Part shown: piece by piece, positions 52,483 to 63,402 of the stretch
Position numbering within the stretch: the first letter of the stretch is position 1
How the letters are laid out: every line of letters begins with the position of its first letter
DNA from: Cydia pomonella
Lineage: Eukaryota > Arthropoda > Insecta > Lepidoptera > Tortricidae
Reading direction: 5' to 3'
Assembly (NCBI RefSeq): GCF_033807575.1
Contig: NC_084730.1
Coordinates: 8,291,986 to 8,355,985 of the forward strand
Length of the DNA stretch: 64,000 bases
Translations under genes and position numbers: made by a program
Notes under the pieces: model-generated
Told to the model about the DNA's origin: nothing
Databases searched by the model: none
The model's input: the letters and a program-made list of their open reading frames with translations, nothing else

Positions 52483-52915
52483 AGGCTGTCAATACCTAAA
52501 GCGCGCACACTGTCTATTTGTATCGGAGTAAATGAGATAGCACTGTCGCATGTTACTGGGCCTGGGCAAGGGAATAATAAGAAAAATATTTAAATAAAAA
52601 AAAGTGTATTATTTGTGTAATATTTTACTCGTTAGCGGTTTAGATATAAATGTTTTGAAATTGTGATTTTAATTGCAGACCCATAAGTCAAAACAATAAA
52701 GACATAGAACCGTTTAATTGTGATTTTAAGACCAATCTTTGCAATTATTTTCTATCGAGCCGATTTCGTTCAATCATGTATCGAGTACAACCGCGGTCTT
52801 TGAAATATAATTAATATGAACATATATTTTTCTTACTTGACTAAAACAAATAGTATTTCTTAAAAAACTGTTTAAGTAACATCAATTTCAAGGACATTGG
52901 GTGTTGACAGTCTCA
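52483..52915. mobile_element. inverted-end element GAGGCTGTCAATACC
   Basis: GAGGCTGTCAATACC at the left and GGGTGTTGACAGTCTC at the right. Reverse copy of 45329-45755. No transposase. 52916-53362 to its right holds no clear gene. Confidence 0.75.
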
Positions 52916-53362
52916 TAAGAAGGCGCATTGTAAATTTTGACGTCAGGTATCTTGATTTATCTCAGCAATTACAAAACTTATGAAAGTATTGTTTGGTGAA
53001 ATGGTTATTCATGGCATTGATTTCATTTCTGTATTTGTCGTTACTCGATTGGTTAACTTTTATAGCAGAGATAAACGTATCAAAGATGCCTCTTTTTAAT
53101 TTTAAACAAACATATTCATTGTACAGGCAAATGGGAACGATTGAAGGTTGAGGGAGGCGATGGCTGAGATACACGTCATACTCGTGAACGGGTGCTGTTT
53201 GTGGAGACCGGTCTGTTTAAGCTTACACGGGGTACAGGTTATGTTAAAGTATGTAACTTTACTTTTGAGTGACATTAACGTGAGACACTTCATTCAGTTC
53301 TTGTCTGTTTTAATTTTTTTGTCTTTTAATTATTTATATAAGAATTCAAGCCTTGGCGACCC

Positions 53363-53535
53363 TCTACATCTCTAAGGATAATTTAATATATATTTTTATA
53401 TTTTATCTCTGACACTTAGAGACTTATACATCTCTAAAGAATTTTAGTATTTTATGGTTTTATTTTTTTATCATAGTTTTTTTTTGTGTAATTTGACATT
53501 TAGAGACAGTATACATCTCTAATAAAGTATTTATT
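53363..53535 (+). repeat. three decayed tandem units with ACATCTCTAA
   Basis: ACATCTCTAAGGATAATTTA, ATACATCTCTAAAGAATTTT and ATACATCTCTAATAAAGTAT recur at about 67-82 bp spacing, each preceded by TTAGAGAC-type sequence in the later units. Confidence 0.55.
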
Positions 53536-53765
53536 ATTTCATAGATTCGATATTTGTAATTGTTTTTTTTTTTAATTTATTGTTTGTAAAAATGGACATG
53601 TAAAAGTGCCCCTGTGGCCTATTTGCTGAATAAATGTTTGATATTTGATATTTGATTCACACTTCAAAATTTTTCATGTAGATTAGTCTAAACATATATA
53701 TCTATAGTTAAGAATTATGCAGAACCCATAAAAAACCTTTATAAGGGAAAGCTCCCTGAATGCAA

Positions 53766-54237
53766 GTAAAGGGGCCCATTGATTGCTCAAAATAAGTTTG
53801 CATTTAAAAAATCCTTACGTGCTTTCTTAGCTAGCAGAATGAAAAATTTATAATGTATGTGTAAGCTCTGTATGTTTTGTCGTTATTCATGTATATATTA
53901 TAAGAAATATAAGTATGTATATTTATGTATGTATGTATTATGTATGTATGGTATGTTATTGTATTATATTTGGTTGTTGTTGTTAAAGTACCACCGCCCA
54001 CAATCTCTCTGCTTTGCCTAAAGGTTGACTGGTAGAGAATGCCTCATGGCATTAAGTCCGCCTTTTGTACTATAAGGTTTTCTTTTGTGCAATAAAGATT
54101 AAATAAATAAATAAATAAATTACCAGTTCGCCGGACGATATCGGCCTGTCAGTCATTCGCGATTTAATTATCAGCTTTTGCGAATAACTGACAGGCCGAT
54201 ATCGTCCGGCGGACTGGTAATCACTGGGCCCCTTTAA
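53766..54237. mobile_element. hairpin MITE AAAGGGGCCCANTGAT, split by a LINE
   Basis: The left end AAAGGGGCCCATTGATT is parted from ACCAGTTCGCCGGACGATAT at about 54123. The right arm ends GGTAATCACTGGGCCCCTTT. The consensus order is confirmed by 56536-56930. Confidence 0.7.
53784..54120 (+). mobile_element. LINE C-terminus and 3' tail inside the MITE
   Basis: Short coding end AQNKFAFKKSLRAFLASRMK, then GGTTGACTGGTAGAGAATGC, GTGCAATAAAGATT and (AAAT)n. Confidence 0.7.
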
Positions 54238-54689
54238 ATAAAAAGCTAAAGTAAGTTATATAAGCTTGTAAAAATAAGAATGTAAAACCATAGGCTGAAT
54301 GAAGGATTCAATTATCACTTAGATGGGGTAAAATAGCAGCGTGTTAGGATGTAATTAAGTTAATATGAGGTGTGTTCGCCCAGGGGTGTGTACTGTGTGT
54401 AGTCTGGTCTCGAGCCAAGGTTGACACGAAACCAGGAGGACAAGTGGAACTTAATTTTATTTATGTCCAAATCATGTTGTTATTATTCGCTCATTCTTGT
54501 TCGTACATGTAGGTATTGGTGCGAGCGAGACGTACGTATCATCAAAATGTAAGTGTGAAGTTAGTTATGCATGTTATTGTATTGTTTAGTAGAGATAACT
54601 ATTTTGAAAATACGCGCTTCCTCAGAGCACCTACGTTTACCTATACGTGTAAGTATGTACACACAAGTTCATAGATAATTTAAAGGATC

Positions 54690-55440
54690 CCCAGTAAGTT
54701 CAGTTCGCCATACAAACGTGGTTATGCTCTCATTTTGAAATGACTAGCTAGATTGCTCTGAAACTTTGTACGTACAAAAGAAAAATATATATCTTTATCT
54801 GTAAATAGTTTTGTAGCTTCAGATACCATAGTTGAAAAAATACAGGGAATTTAAGTTCTCATACAAAATTTGGTTATGCTCTATTTCGTTTGTTTTATAA
54901 ACTGGAGCTATATAAACTAATTCCAGGCATAAATATACCTCATTTCATTGTATGTGCAATGTTTCATTACAATCCAACACGTAGTTGTAGAATGAGAATG
55001 ATGATGAGATGATGTAAGCGCTGGTGGCCTAGCGGTAAGAGCGTGCGACTTGCAATCCGGAGGTCGCGGGTTCAAACCCCGGCTCGTACCAATGAGTTTT
55101 TCGGAACTAATGTACGAAATATCAGCTGATATTTACTAGTCGCTTTTCGGTGAAGGAAAACATCGTGAGGAAACCGGACTAATCCCAACAAGGTCTAGTT
55201 TACCCTCTGGGTTGGAAGGTCAGATGGCAGTCGCTTTCGTAAAAACTAGTACCTACGCCAAACCTTGGGATTAGTTGTCAAGCGGACCCCAGGCTCCCAT
55301 GAGCCGTGGCAAAATGCCGGGACAACGCGAGGAAGAAGAAGGAGGAGTTGTAGAATGAGAACGGAACTCCGTTTGTATGGGAAGGTGAAATTCGGTCGAG
55401 CTTGCCGGGGACTCTTAAGAGGGGCTAACATTATATTATC
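54690..55440 (+). repeat. backbone repeat copy 2, carrying a SINE B
   Basis: GATCCCCAGTAAGTTCAGTT through CATACAAACGTGGTTATGCT to CGAGCTTGCCGGGGACTCTT. It aligns in order with 47929-48670. 54238-54690 to its left is unremarkable. Confidence 0.7.
54999..55345 (+). mobile_element. SINE family B with 16-bp TSD
   Basis: AGTTGTAGAATGAGAA at 54983-54998 and 55346-55361. The SINE proper begins GCGCTGGTGG at 55018 after a short ATGATGAGATG leader. Confidence 0.9.
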
Positions 55441-55904
55441 TTTTATATCGATTTTTCACACATTTGAATCAAGGGCCAATGACACGAACTATTAGTAGCA
55501 AAGAGAATTATCAAAGATTTTTTTTAAACACAGTCAATTTAATGCCATCTTTCGAGATCGCCATCGCTCGAAAAGATGCCGCCACCTCTATTAGCTAAAA
55601 ATTCCGATCGCTATTAGTGGTTCAATTTTGGAATCTTTTGTTCGGGTATTAATATTAGCACGAGCGTTTAAATAACAACTTTGCCGCCTTGTAAAACAAA
55701 TAACTATTGTAACTTTAAGGCATTATTCTCGAAGTATCACACAAACGTATGAATTTAAATGAGCTATTGTGTTTAATGCAATACAGAATTGCAACGTACA
55801 CATGTTTTGAATTATTAAACTTTAGAATTATCTACTTCATGTACAAACGTTTGGAGAATATCATACATTTATTTTAGATTTTGCCTCTTATGAGCTCAAC
55901 GAGG

Positions 55905-56033
55905 GGTGGGAGGGGGTTAGGGTTGGCAACGCGCATGTAACTCCTCTGGAGTTGCAGGCGTACATAGGCTTCGGATACTGCTTACCATCAGGCGGGCCGT
56001 ATGCTTGTTTGCCACCGACGTAGTATAAAAAAA
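55905..56033 (+). mobile_element. LINE 3' end, family ACGTCGGTGGCAAACAAGC (sense)
   Basis: GGGTTGGCAACGCGCATGTA to GTTTGCCACCGACGTAGTAT and AAAAAAA. Shows the tail in forward orientation. 55441-55904 to its left holds dispersed-repeat material similar to 27868-27985. Confidence 0.75.
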
Positions 56034-56087
56034 ATTATGATTTATTTTGTATTGCATTTTTTAAGGTTATAATTAGTATCGCATTCT

Positions 56088-56208
56088 GCGGTGGCATCAT
56101 GGTTCCATTTTATCACTTGTCACTATGCCTGTCACTTTCGCGCTTTTTTGTTAGAACGTGACAGGCATGGTGACAAATGATGAAGAGCCGACCATCTTAG
56201 CCCTACTC
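56088..56208. mobile_element. hairpin MITE GCGGTGGCATCATGGTT, single copy
   Basis: GGTTCCATTTTATCACTTGT to GAGCCGACCATCTTAGCCCT. Same family as the tandem pair at 50287. Confidence 0.8.
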
Positions 56209-56277
56209 ATTAGGAAAAGACGGAATGATATAAAACTCGATTTTATTAAGATCGCTTTATTTACATAATCATAGGTT

Positions 56278-56450
56278 GGGAAGCCCATAATAGGTCCTGG
56301 TTTCAAGACTTGGCCCGAAAACGGGCATTAAAACAGATGTGCGATGAGGGTCGCATCGGTGCGGACCCTCAGTTTATTTGCCATAAATGTGGGCGATTAT
56401 GCCGTTCAAGAATCGATTTGTATAGCCACTAGCGGCGCTGTCGCTAGATC
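56278..56450 (+). pseudogene. LINE ORF2 C-terminal Cys/His end
   Basis: WEAHNRSWFQDLARKRALKQ, then MCDEGRIGADPQFICHKCGR and LCRSRIDLYSH-stop. The C-x2-C...H end is typical. The 3' UTR phrase GCTTAAATCATCTG also follows 33011-33590. Confidence 0.7.
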
Positions 56451-56535
56451 ATAGATGCTGCTTAAATCATCTGTAAAGATGTACAAGGCCTGTATATTTA
56501 CATAATAGATGTGAACATTAATAGCTAGCTTAAAT

Positions 56536-56930
56536 TTAAAGGGGCCCAATGATTACCAGTTCGCCGGACGATATCGGCTCTGACAATCGTGAAAAACTGA
56601 TATACGACGAAGCCATTATGACGACTGGTTTGGCCTAGTGGGTAGTGACCCTGCCTACGAAGCCGCTGGTCCAGGGTTCAAATCCTGGTAAGGGCATTTA
56701 TTCGTGTGATGAGCATGGATATTTGTACCTGAGTCATGGGTGTTTTCTATATATTTAAGTATTTATAAATATTTATGTATTATATATATCGTTGTCTAAG
56801 TACCATCAACACAAGCCTTATTGAGCTTACTGTGGGACTTAATCAATTTGTGTAATAATGTCCTATAATATTTTTATTTATATTTAATATCGTCCGGCGA
56901 ACTGGTAATCAGTTGACCCCTTTAAATAGG
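56536..56930. mobile_element. hairpin MITE AAAGGGGCCCAATGAT, split by SINE A
   Basis: AAAGGGGCCCAATGATTACC and GGTAATCAGTTGACCCCTTT are the ends. The SINE fills 56629-56880. The MITE itself sits against the retroelement fragment at 56929-57125. Confidence 0.8.
56629..56880 (+). mobile_element. SINE family A inside the MITE
   Basis: GACGACTGGTTTGGCCTAGT, box B GGGTTCAAATCC, body and TTTATATTTAA end. Confidence 0.85.
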
Positions 56931-57125
56931 CCCTTGAGGCATTGTACCAACGATGTTGGCGGCATTTCCTCGTTGCATTGCAATACTGATACGTTGTGCG
57001 AGGAAGCCGTCAGCTCTTCGGTCACCATTTATTTATTTATTTATTTATTTATTTATTTTATTTATTTCACCATTTACGTCAACCAGACGCTTCGGGATAT
57101 CGCGATTTCTACAAAAAAACTTGTG
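56929..57125 (-). pseudogene. second copy of the retroelement nuclease-like C-terminus
   Basis: The minus strand reads KRLVDVNG, then GDRRADGFLAQRISIAMQRG and NAANIVGTMPQG, matching the end of 3550-4168. An A/T-only insert splits it at 57032-57067. Confidence 0.65.
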
Positions 57126-57330
57126 CGCTTAACTCTATTCAACGTAATGGCGGAGAATATTGACCTATTCTCATGTTCTCTGAATGAATTCACAAAGTCA
57201 GCATTATATATATTATTTTATAGATGTAATGATATACTTTAAATTGTATTTTTATATATAAGTAGTTACAATATTGTCTTAGATTTAGTACCTGTAAAAA
57301 TAGTTGTGTGGGAAAAAAAATATTTTAAAG

Positions 57331-57740
57331 GTTCCGTAACAAATAATTTATGATTGGTTCCCTTGCCAGAATCCCAAGAGTTGATCATCAATGAAAGTGT
57401 ACCTTACAATATTTAGGGCGTTTCCTTATCTATTTAATTACGTTTTTGTCAATAATGTTATAACTTTAAAACCATTCTAAGGTAAAATAACCTACGACGA
57501 GCGGTCTGGCCTAGTGGGACCCGGCCTATGAAGCCGATGGTCCCGGGTTCAAATCCTGGTAAGGGCATTTATTTGCGTGATGAGCACGAATATTTGTTCC
57601 TGAGTCATGGGTGTTTTGTATGTATTAAAGTATTAATAAATATCTATATATTATATATATCGTTGTCTATGTACTTACAACACAAGCCTTATTAGAGCTT
57701 ATTCTGGGACTTAGTCTATTTGTGTAATAATGTATGTATT
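57331..57740 (+). repeat. composite repeat carrying a SINE A, copy 2
   Basis: AAAGGTTCCGTAACAAATAA to AACCATTCTAAGGTAAAATA, then SINE A from about 57496 with the shared head deletion. 57741-57942 to its right is unremarkable. Confidence 0.8.
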
Positions 57741-57942
57741 TATTTATAAAATAAGCACACAATGCATTGGCGACATCTTTTGAAGTAGGTATTTTCCTTG
57801 AATAAACACCTATGTCGGACGTGGGTAAAATAAAACCTTCTAACAGATTTCTAAGAAATCGAATTCGTATTTTTCCTGTTTTCCTACCTACATAGATTTA
57901 GAGTTAAACCATTTTTATATTGCGCGCTCCTCCCAAGAGCAC

Positions 57943-58265
57943 GAAGCGCTGGTGGCCTAGCGGTAAGAGTGTGCGACTTGCAATCCGGAGGTCGCGGGTT
58001 CAAACCCCGGCTCGTACCAATTAGTTTTTCGGAACTTATGCACGAAATATCATTTGATATTTACCAGTCGCTTTTCGGTGAAGGAAAACATCGTGAGGTA
58101 ACCGGACTAATCCCAATAAGGCCTAGTTTACCCTCTGGGTTGGAAGGTCAGATGGTAGTCGCTTTTGTAAAAACTAGTGCCTACGCCAATTCTCGTGAGT
58201 TGCCAAGCGGACCCCAGGTTCCCATGAGCCGTGGCAAAATGCCGGGACAACGCGAGGAAGAAGCT
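57943..58265 (+). mobile_element. SINE family B with 9-bp TSD
   Basis: CAAGAGCAC at 57934-57942 and 58266-58274. Full head and body to CGCGAGGAAGAAG. A bare SINE-A head remnant follows at 58487-58510. Confidence 0.85.
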
Positions 58266-58617
58266 CAAGAGCACCTACCACATCTAAAGTAATCTGTACT
58301 TTAACTTAATCAGAATACGATACTGAATATGCCTTTAAATTTCCATTATTTTTGTTACACCTTGTTTTTGACTAAAGCTAAAATGTCACCTTTAAATATC
58401 CCGATACAGGGCTTATATTAAAAACGCATTATTTTCGGATTTTGAATATCATTTATAATATACGATTAAATTACAATTTTTACTGACGACGACCGGTCTG
58501 GCCTGGTGGGTGAGCAAAGAGAATTGATTGTAACAGAGAGGTAAAGTCTAAGAAAAAAACGTGCCCCTTAGTTTGACATCCAAAACACATGGCGCTGTAT
58601 GTGCCATATGTTTTGTG

Positions 58618-58886
58618 TATGGAAGGTAGAGGCAAGGAATAGAATCTCCGTAGGCAGAACTATTGAAAAAGTGTCCAGCTGTCAGCTATAAATAATACTT
58701 CCCAATCTCTTCAGAGTAGCGCTAGAGTAGCTAAGAACCTAGACGTTATTGACGGTGTAAAGTACGCTGTCTATGATTCGATTTTTTTCTCAAATTTACT
58801 AGGTATTGCAGCGCCACCAATTTATGTTTTTTTGTCGGACACTTTTTGGTATATGGAGATTCTATTCCTTAACTCTACCTTCCATT
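58618..58886. mobile_element. hAT-like MITE with TSD GTTTTGTG
   Basis: TATGGAAGGTAGAGGCAAGG at the left and CTCTACCTTCCATT at the right. GTTTTGTG at 58610-58617 and 58887-58894. Confidence 0.9.
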
Positions 58887-58954
58887 GTTTTGTGGTGAAT
58901 TGTCAAACGTCAGCTTTTGACAATCAGAGTTACTGCAAACTTGTCACTCTATCC

Positions 58955-59225
58955 TATGGAGTGTGGAATTAAGAGGAGTGGCATCTCTTATGGTAGAACT
59001 GTAGCAAAAGTGTCCAGCTGTCAGCTATAAATAATAGTTCCAAATCTCTCCAGAGTAGCGCTAGAGTAGCTAAGAACCTAGGCGTTATTGACGGAGTGAA
59101 TTGCCCTGTCTATGATTTGATTTTTTTGTTCAAGTACTTTAGGTATTGTAGCGCCACCTATTTAAAGTTTTTTGATGACACTTTTTGGTACATGGAGATT
59201 TCGTTCCTTATCTCCACGTTCCGTA
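58955..59225. mobile_element. hAT-like MITE with TSD CTCTATCC
   Basis: TATGGAGTGTGG at the left and CCACGTTCCGTA at the right. CTCTATCC at 58947-58954 and 59226-59233. The interior aligns with 58618-58886 in the same orientation. Confidence 0.9.
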
Positions 59226-59233
59226 CTCTATCC

Positions 59234-60894
59234 GTTAATTAATTTAATATTAGTTACCCTTTAGGCAAAAATACAAACAAATACCAATTAACTTTGAAAT
59301 ACATTGTAAGCCGGTTATCTTAGATATGATGTTATTAATTAAACTAATATTGACCTTAGATTATTAGTTATATCCACATAAATTGCTACTACTCATTAGG
59401 GCTATTTTAGCACAAATGGAAATCGATACTTTCCTATATCAAAACATTAATTATGATATGATATGACTACACTACCATCCATATAATTAATAAAACCCAA
59501 TCCAAATCAGACAGAGGAAATTATACTTTCATGAGGTAAATATGTCCCTAATACACATTTAATACATAAGTATCTATTTTATTTCAAGATATTGTAGTGG
59601 TATTCAAGAATAAATAATAAAAAAAGTATTTGTCTAGGGTCTAGGGGGCAGATTATATAATTTCGAGAACTAGATTTCCTCACTCGAACGTCTGTGGAAA
59701 ACGGCGAATTGATATTTTTGAAATACGACCAATAGAAATTGGGAATCTAGTGGTATTGACCACTCGTTTTCAATTCTATTAGTAGAATTTAAGTGCCTAG
59801 TAGTGGAGATAGGTATCTAATGATTCTTAGACAATTAATTCGCAGATTATCGATTCGCAGACAACGATTCGCCGAACATCGTTTCGCAGAGTGATTTATT
59901 TGTAGATGTAACTTTTGTTCGACTAACGCAGACTCTTGGTTCACATACAGTTCAGTTTGCTTCTGTGTAAATTAGCAGAACTATTATTGGCCGATTTTCA
60001 TTTGGCAGAGTAAGCTTTTCGTTTAAGGAATGTTTAGTCGAGTAAAGTTTCACATTTAATACCTCATTATTTTCGAAATAAAAACTTTTTACAAAAAAAA
60101 GACTAAACCTACTTCAAAAAGCATGAAATAAAATATTATTCTTTTTTAAGTATATGTAATAATGTATAAAAAGTAAGTTACTAAGACGTTAGCGAATATT
60201 TAGTGTCAAACTCGTGGTAAGCCTACTAATAGTTTCTCGGGTAATAGTGACATTTACTAAATGATTATTCTACGAAAAATAAATATGCTTATCAATGTTC
60301 TGCGTATAGACTACTCGTGCAAACGACTATTATGCGTAATGACATTCTTCCAATCGTTACTCGGCCAAAGAACCCGTCTTCGAAACGTCGGCGAAACGAA
60401 AATCGGCGTATATTGTCTCGGAGAATCAATAGGGCACCAGTGGAGATATAGTGGAGAGATATACTGGACTGGGGGGTCCAGGCGATCCGTATCCGTAAGC
60501 CGATCGTGTCGTGATCGCTACCGTGTCGTCCCGTATAAACCCAACCTTGAACTGTAAAGTCGTTAAGCTTTCATTTGGGTGTCGGCGTATTATTTCGCCT
60601 CTGTTATTATTTATGTGTACCGGGCCTTATCTGATCTTAGTGAGTGGAGTTCTGTGTTCGGTGGTATAGTCAGCGAGAAAATATTTTGTGGAAAAATCTA
60701 TTAATGGTTGGCATTTTTGACGGTATTTTTTGTACGACTGCAAATCAATGGCATTGGATTTATAGGAAATGCTAAAAATGTTATACCTTAGATTTCATAT
60801 GAGTGTAGTGGTCCAGAATCGTGAGTTTAGCTCGGTTCTGCCATATAGAGCAGAAGATATCTTACTTTAAAGAAATGCCTAAAAATGTCATAGT
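59234..60894. other. no gene; degenerate TTCGCAGA-type motifs
   Basis: 59830-60010 repeats ATTCGCAGA, TTCGCCGAA, TTTCGCAGAG and similar. 60150-60235 resembles one arm of the 60954 hairpin. 60360-60660 is GC-richer with TATAAA at about 60536, possibly promoter-like, but no exon is recognised. Confidence 0.4.
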
Positions 60895-60953
60895 GTTGTG
60901 TTCCTGCCGGTGAGTAAGGTTGCCACAGCTCAACGAGGCAGTCCAGCCTTATT

Positions 60954-61095
60954 TGTGTCAAACAGACATATTTGCTAACACTGCTTAACTTACTTTCTAC
61001 ACAACTAGCTCGCCCTATATGCGAGTACGAGCGAGATGCCTAGAAAGTAAGTTACGCACACGCTAGCGAATATGTCAGTGTCAAACTGGTGGTAG
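60954..61095. mobile_element. hairpin MITE TGTCAAAC...GCTAGCG
   Basis: TAACTTACTTTCTA and TAGAAAGTAAGTTA pair, flanked by GACATATTTGCTA and its imperfect partner AGCGAATATGTC. A LINE 3' fragment (GTTCCTGCCGGTGAGTAAGG) precedes it at 60895-60945. Confidence 0.7.
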
Positions 61096-61226
61096 CTGTA
61101 CTGATTAGGAAAAACTATAAGAAAAAAAAATACAGCGCAAAATTTTTGGCCTTTATATAGAAGTCGACCTAACCAATAGAAAAAAAATTACGCTTAAAAA
61201 AATTGTTCAACGTTTTCCTAATCAGA

Positions 61227-61402
61227 GCCCCTAGTGTAAATTTATTCGATAGCGTGACGTGACGTACGCGTTTGCCTTAAGTCTCATTTTGTATGAGATT
61301 CAGTAGAGAGAAACAGCGCGCCAAGCGGGACGTTTTGGAAACTCAACTTAATGCAAACGCGTACATCACGTTTCGCTATCGAATAAATTTACACTAGGGG
61401 TA
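61227..61402. mobile_element. hairpin MITE family CCCCTAGTGTAAAT, copy 3
   Basis: GCCCCTAGTGTAAATTTATT to AAATTTACACTAGGGGTA. The left terminal TA is lost. Confidence 0.85.
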
Positions 61403-61449
61403 TAGAACGAAACGGATCCCTTGAACAGATTCCCACTATTTTTGTTACA

Positions 61450-61560
61450 CCTTTATTTATTTAAACTTTATTGAACAAAAGAAAACTCCTCGTACAAAAG
61501 GCGGACTTAATGCCAAAAGGCATTCTCTACCAGTCAACCTTAAGGTAAAGCAGAGAGCAC
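61450..61560 (-). mobile_element. LINE 3' tail, reversed
   Basis: TTTATTTATTTAAACTTTAT, AAAGGCGGACTTAATGCC and CATTCTCTACCAGTCAACCT. Same tail as 47820-47928. 61561-62089 to its right is unremarkable. Confidence 0.75.
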
Positions 61561-62089
61561 CTTTGTAAACAGGGCCTATTTGGAGACCAGCCACACACTG
61601 ATCTTACTTATTTATAGTAAAGTCTTTAAGTAGTAAACTTATTACTATTCCCTTGGATTTTATTTCCGACTGTACTAGTGTTGAGAAACTCAGTATTAAC
61701 TGTGGTGGCGACGGGACGCCCGCAACTCGATTACTGTCTGATATTGGGCTAGAGAGATTCTGTGGTTAGCCTGTGGTTTCCCTGACATATTAACCATATT
61801 TAAACAAAACTGAAAAATTCATTGCATCAGACCATTCAGTTATAATCACCTAAATACTATAGATAAATACCCAGTCAATATACAGCTCTTATAAATCCTT
61901 TTACCCCTTATAACTCCGTTAAATTGCTGCTACAACGCTCTTAAGCAGCTATGTGAACTTAAGGCTGCCAAAATTTGTGCCCGTTTAGGTTTTAGAGAGA
62001 ATCTTTATTTACTCATAAGAACAATACAATTCACTAAAAATGAGCTTAAATATTTGATTTTCTTAAAAATAAACCTAAATAGCATGATC

Positions 62090-62600
62090 GCCAGAGGTTT
62101 ATATTACATTATTATGTATGTTTATTTTTAATTTGGTTTTAAATGCACTAAGAGACTCACAATCCTTCACATTATTCGGTAGTTCATTGTGCATCCGTGC
62201 TCCCTCATACATTACGCTCCTTTTTGACGACCGGTTTGGCCTAGTGGGTAGTGACCCTGCCTACGAAGCTGATGGTCCCGGGTTCAAATCCTGGTAAGGG
62301 CATTTATTCGTGTGATGAGCATGGATATTTGTTCCTGAGTCATGGGTGTTTTTCTATGTATTTAAGTATTTATAAATATTTATATATTATATATATCGTT
62401 GTCTAAGTACCCTCAATACAAGCCTTATTGAGCTTACTGTGGGACTTAGTCAATTTGTGTAATTATGTCCTATAATATTTATTATTATTTATTATTATTA
62501 CTTTTGCCATAACCCGTTCTATTTCTCGAAGTAGTAACTTGTTTGTATTTCTTAAACAGTTTTTAAATTTAAGAGTTACAAGAGTTAAAAACTTCAGCTT
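62090..62600 (-). pseudogene. LINE ORF2 C-terminus, split by SINE A
   Basis: The minus strand reads CLRNTNKLLLREIERVMAK right of the SINE, and RSVMYEGARMHNELPNNVKD with CESLSAFKTKLK left of it, ending in a stop near 62108. The W/M-N-x-LP-x-x-V pattern is typical of LINE ends. Confidence 0.65.
62226..62492 (+). mobile_element. SINE family A, full-length-like
   Basis: GACGACCGGTTTGGCCTAGT, box B GGGTTCAAATCC, full body and TTTATTATTATTTATT tail. Confidence 0.9.
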
Positions 62601-62930
62601 CAAGCTTATTCGTACTCCATTATTCAGCTGCTATAAAGCTATCTGTGCTATTTGGGAAGCCATACCAAACGATGAAATTATCGCAATTGCAAACTGTACC
62701 TCGCGACCAAAACGTCGTAAGTAAAATATAAGTAAGTAAAATTCATGGCGCTTACTCGTTTAGGTCGCAAGATTCACTCTCCGCTTCTATGGTTTATTTT
62801 CAAAACAACAACAACTCACTCTCGTTTTCTGTGCCTTTGAAGTGACAGAATGTGGAATTGCCACTGTAAATAAACATCATTATTTTTATGGTTTTAGTGG
62901 GATTTTCCGGTTGAACTTGAAAATGACTAA

Positions 62931-63196
62931 CGGCTCGATTCTAAGAATGAAATACGATACCTAACGATAAGTCCTGGTTTAGATAAGTTCTCATTTAGAT
63001 ATCGTTTGTATGTCGTATGTCGTATAATTGACAGAAGCAGCTCGATTAGGGCAACCAATGTCACTTTGACAATAGAATTATCGTCGATATATCTTATTGC
63101 ATGGGATCACAGCGGAATCGATTATAAACGTCAATGATGACATTTCGTTCTTTCCAAGATCTAAAACGTGTCTTACTCATTCTTCGAATCGGGCCG
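62931..63196. mobile_element. free copy of the middle MITE of the 44-kb nest
   Basis: CGGCTCGATTCTAAGAATG and CATTCTTCGAATCGGGCCG at the ends. GATATCGTTTGTATGTCGTA is uninterrupted where the 44108 copy holds the hAT-like insert. 63197-63402 holds nothing recognised. Confidence 0.85.
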
Positions 63197-63402
63197 GAAG
63201 TCTACTCAAGATTGTATTTATTTTTCATTTCATTGATGTTTTCTATGCACTAAAACGTCTACTTTATGTTTGCGATTATATCCAAAATACACAGTGTATT
63301 TATTTATTGTAGAACAGTAGATATCTTACTACAAATGTATCCACCAACCTGACTATACGTAAACAACTAAGACTGTTTCTATTAACACAGGTGTTTTTTA
63401 TT

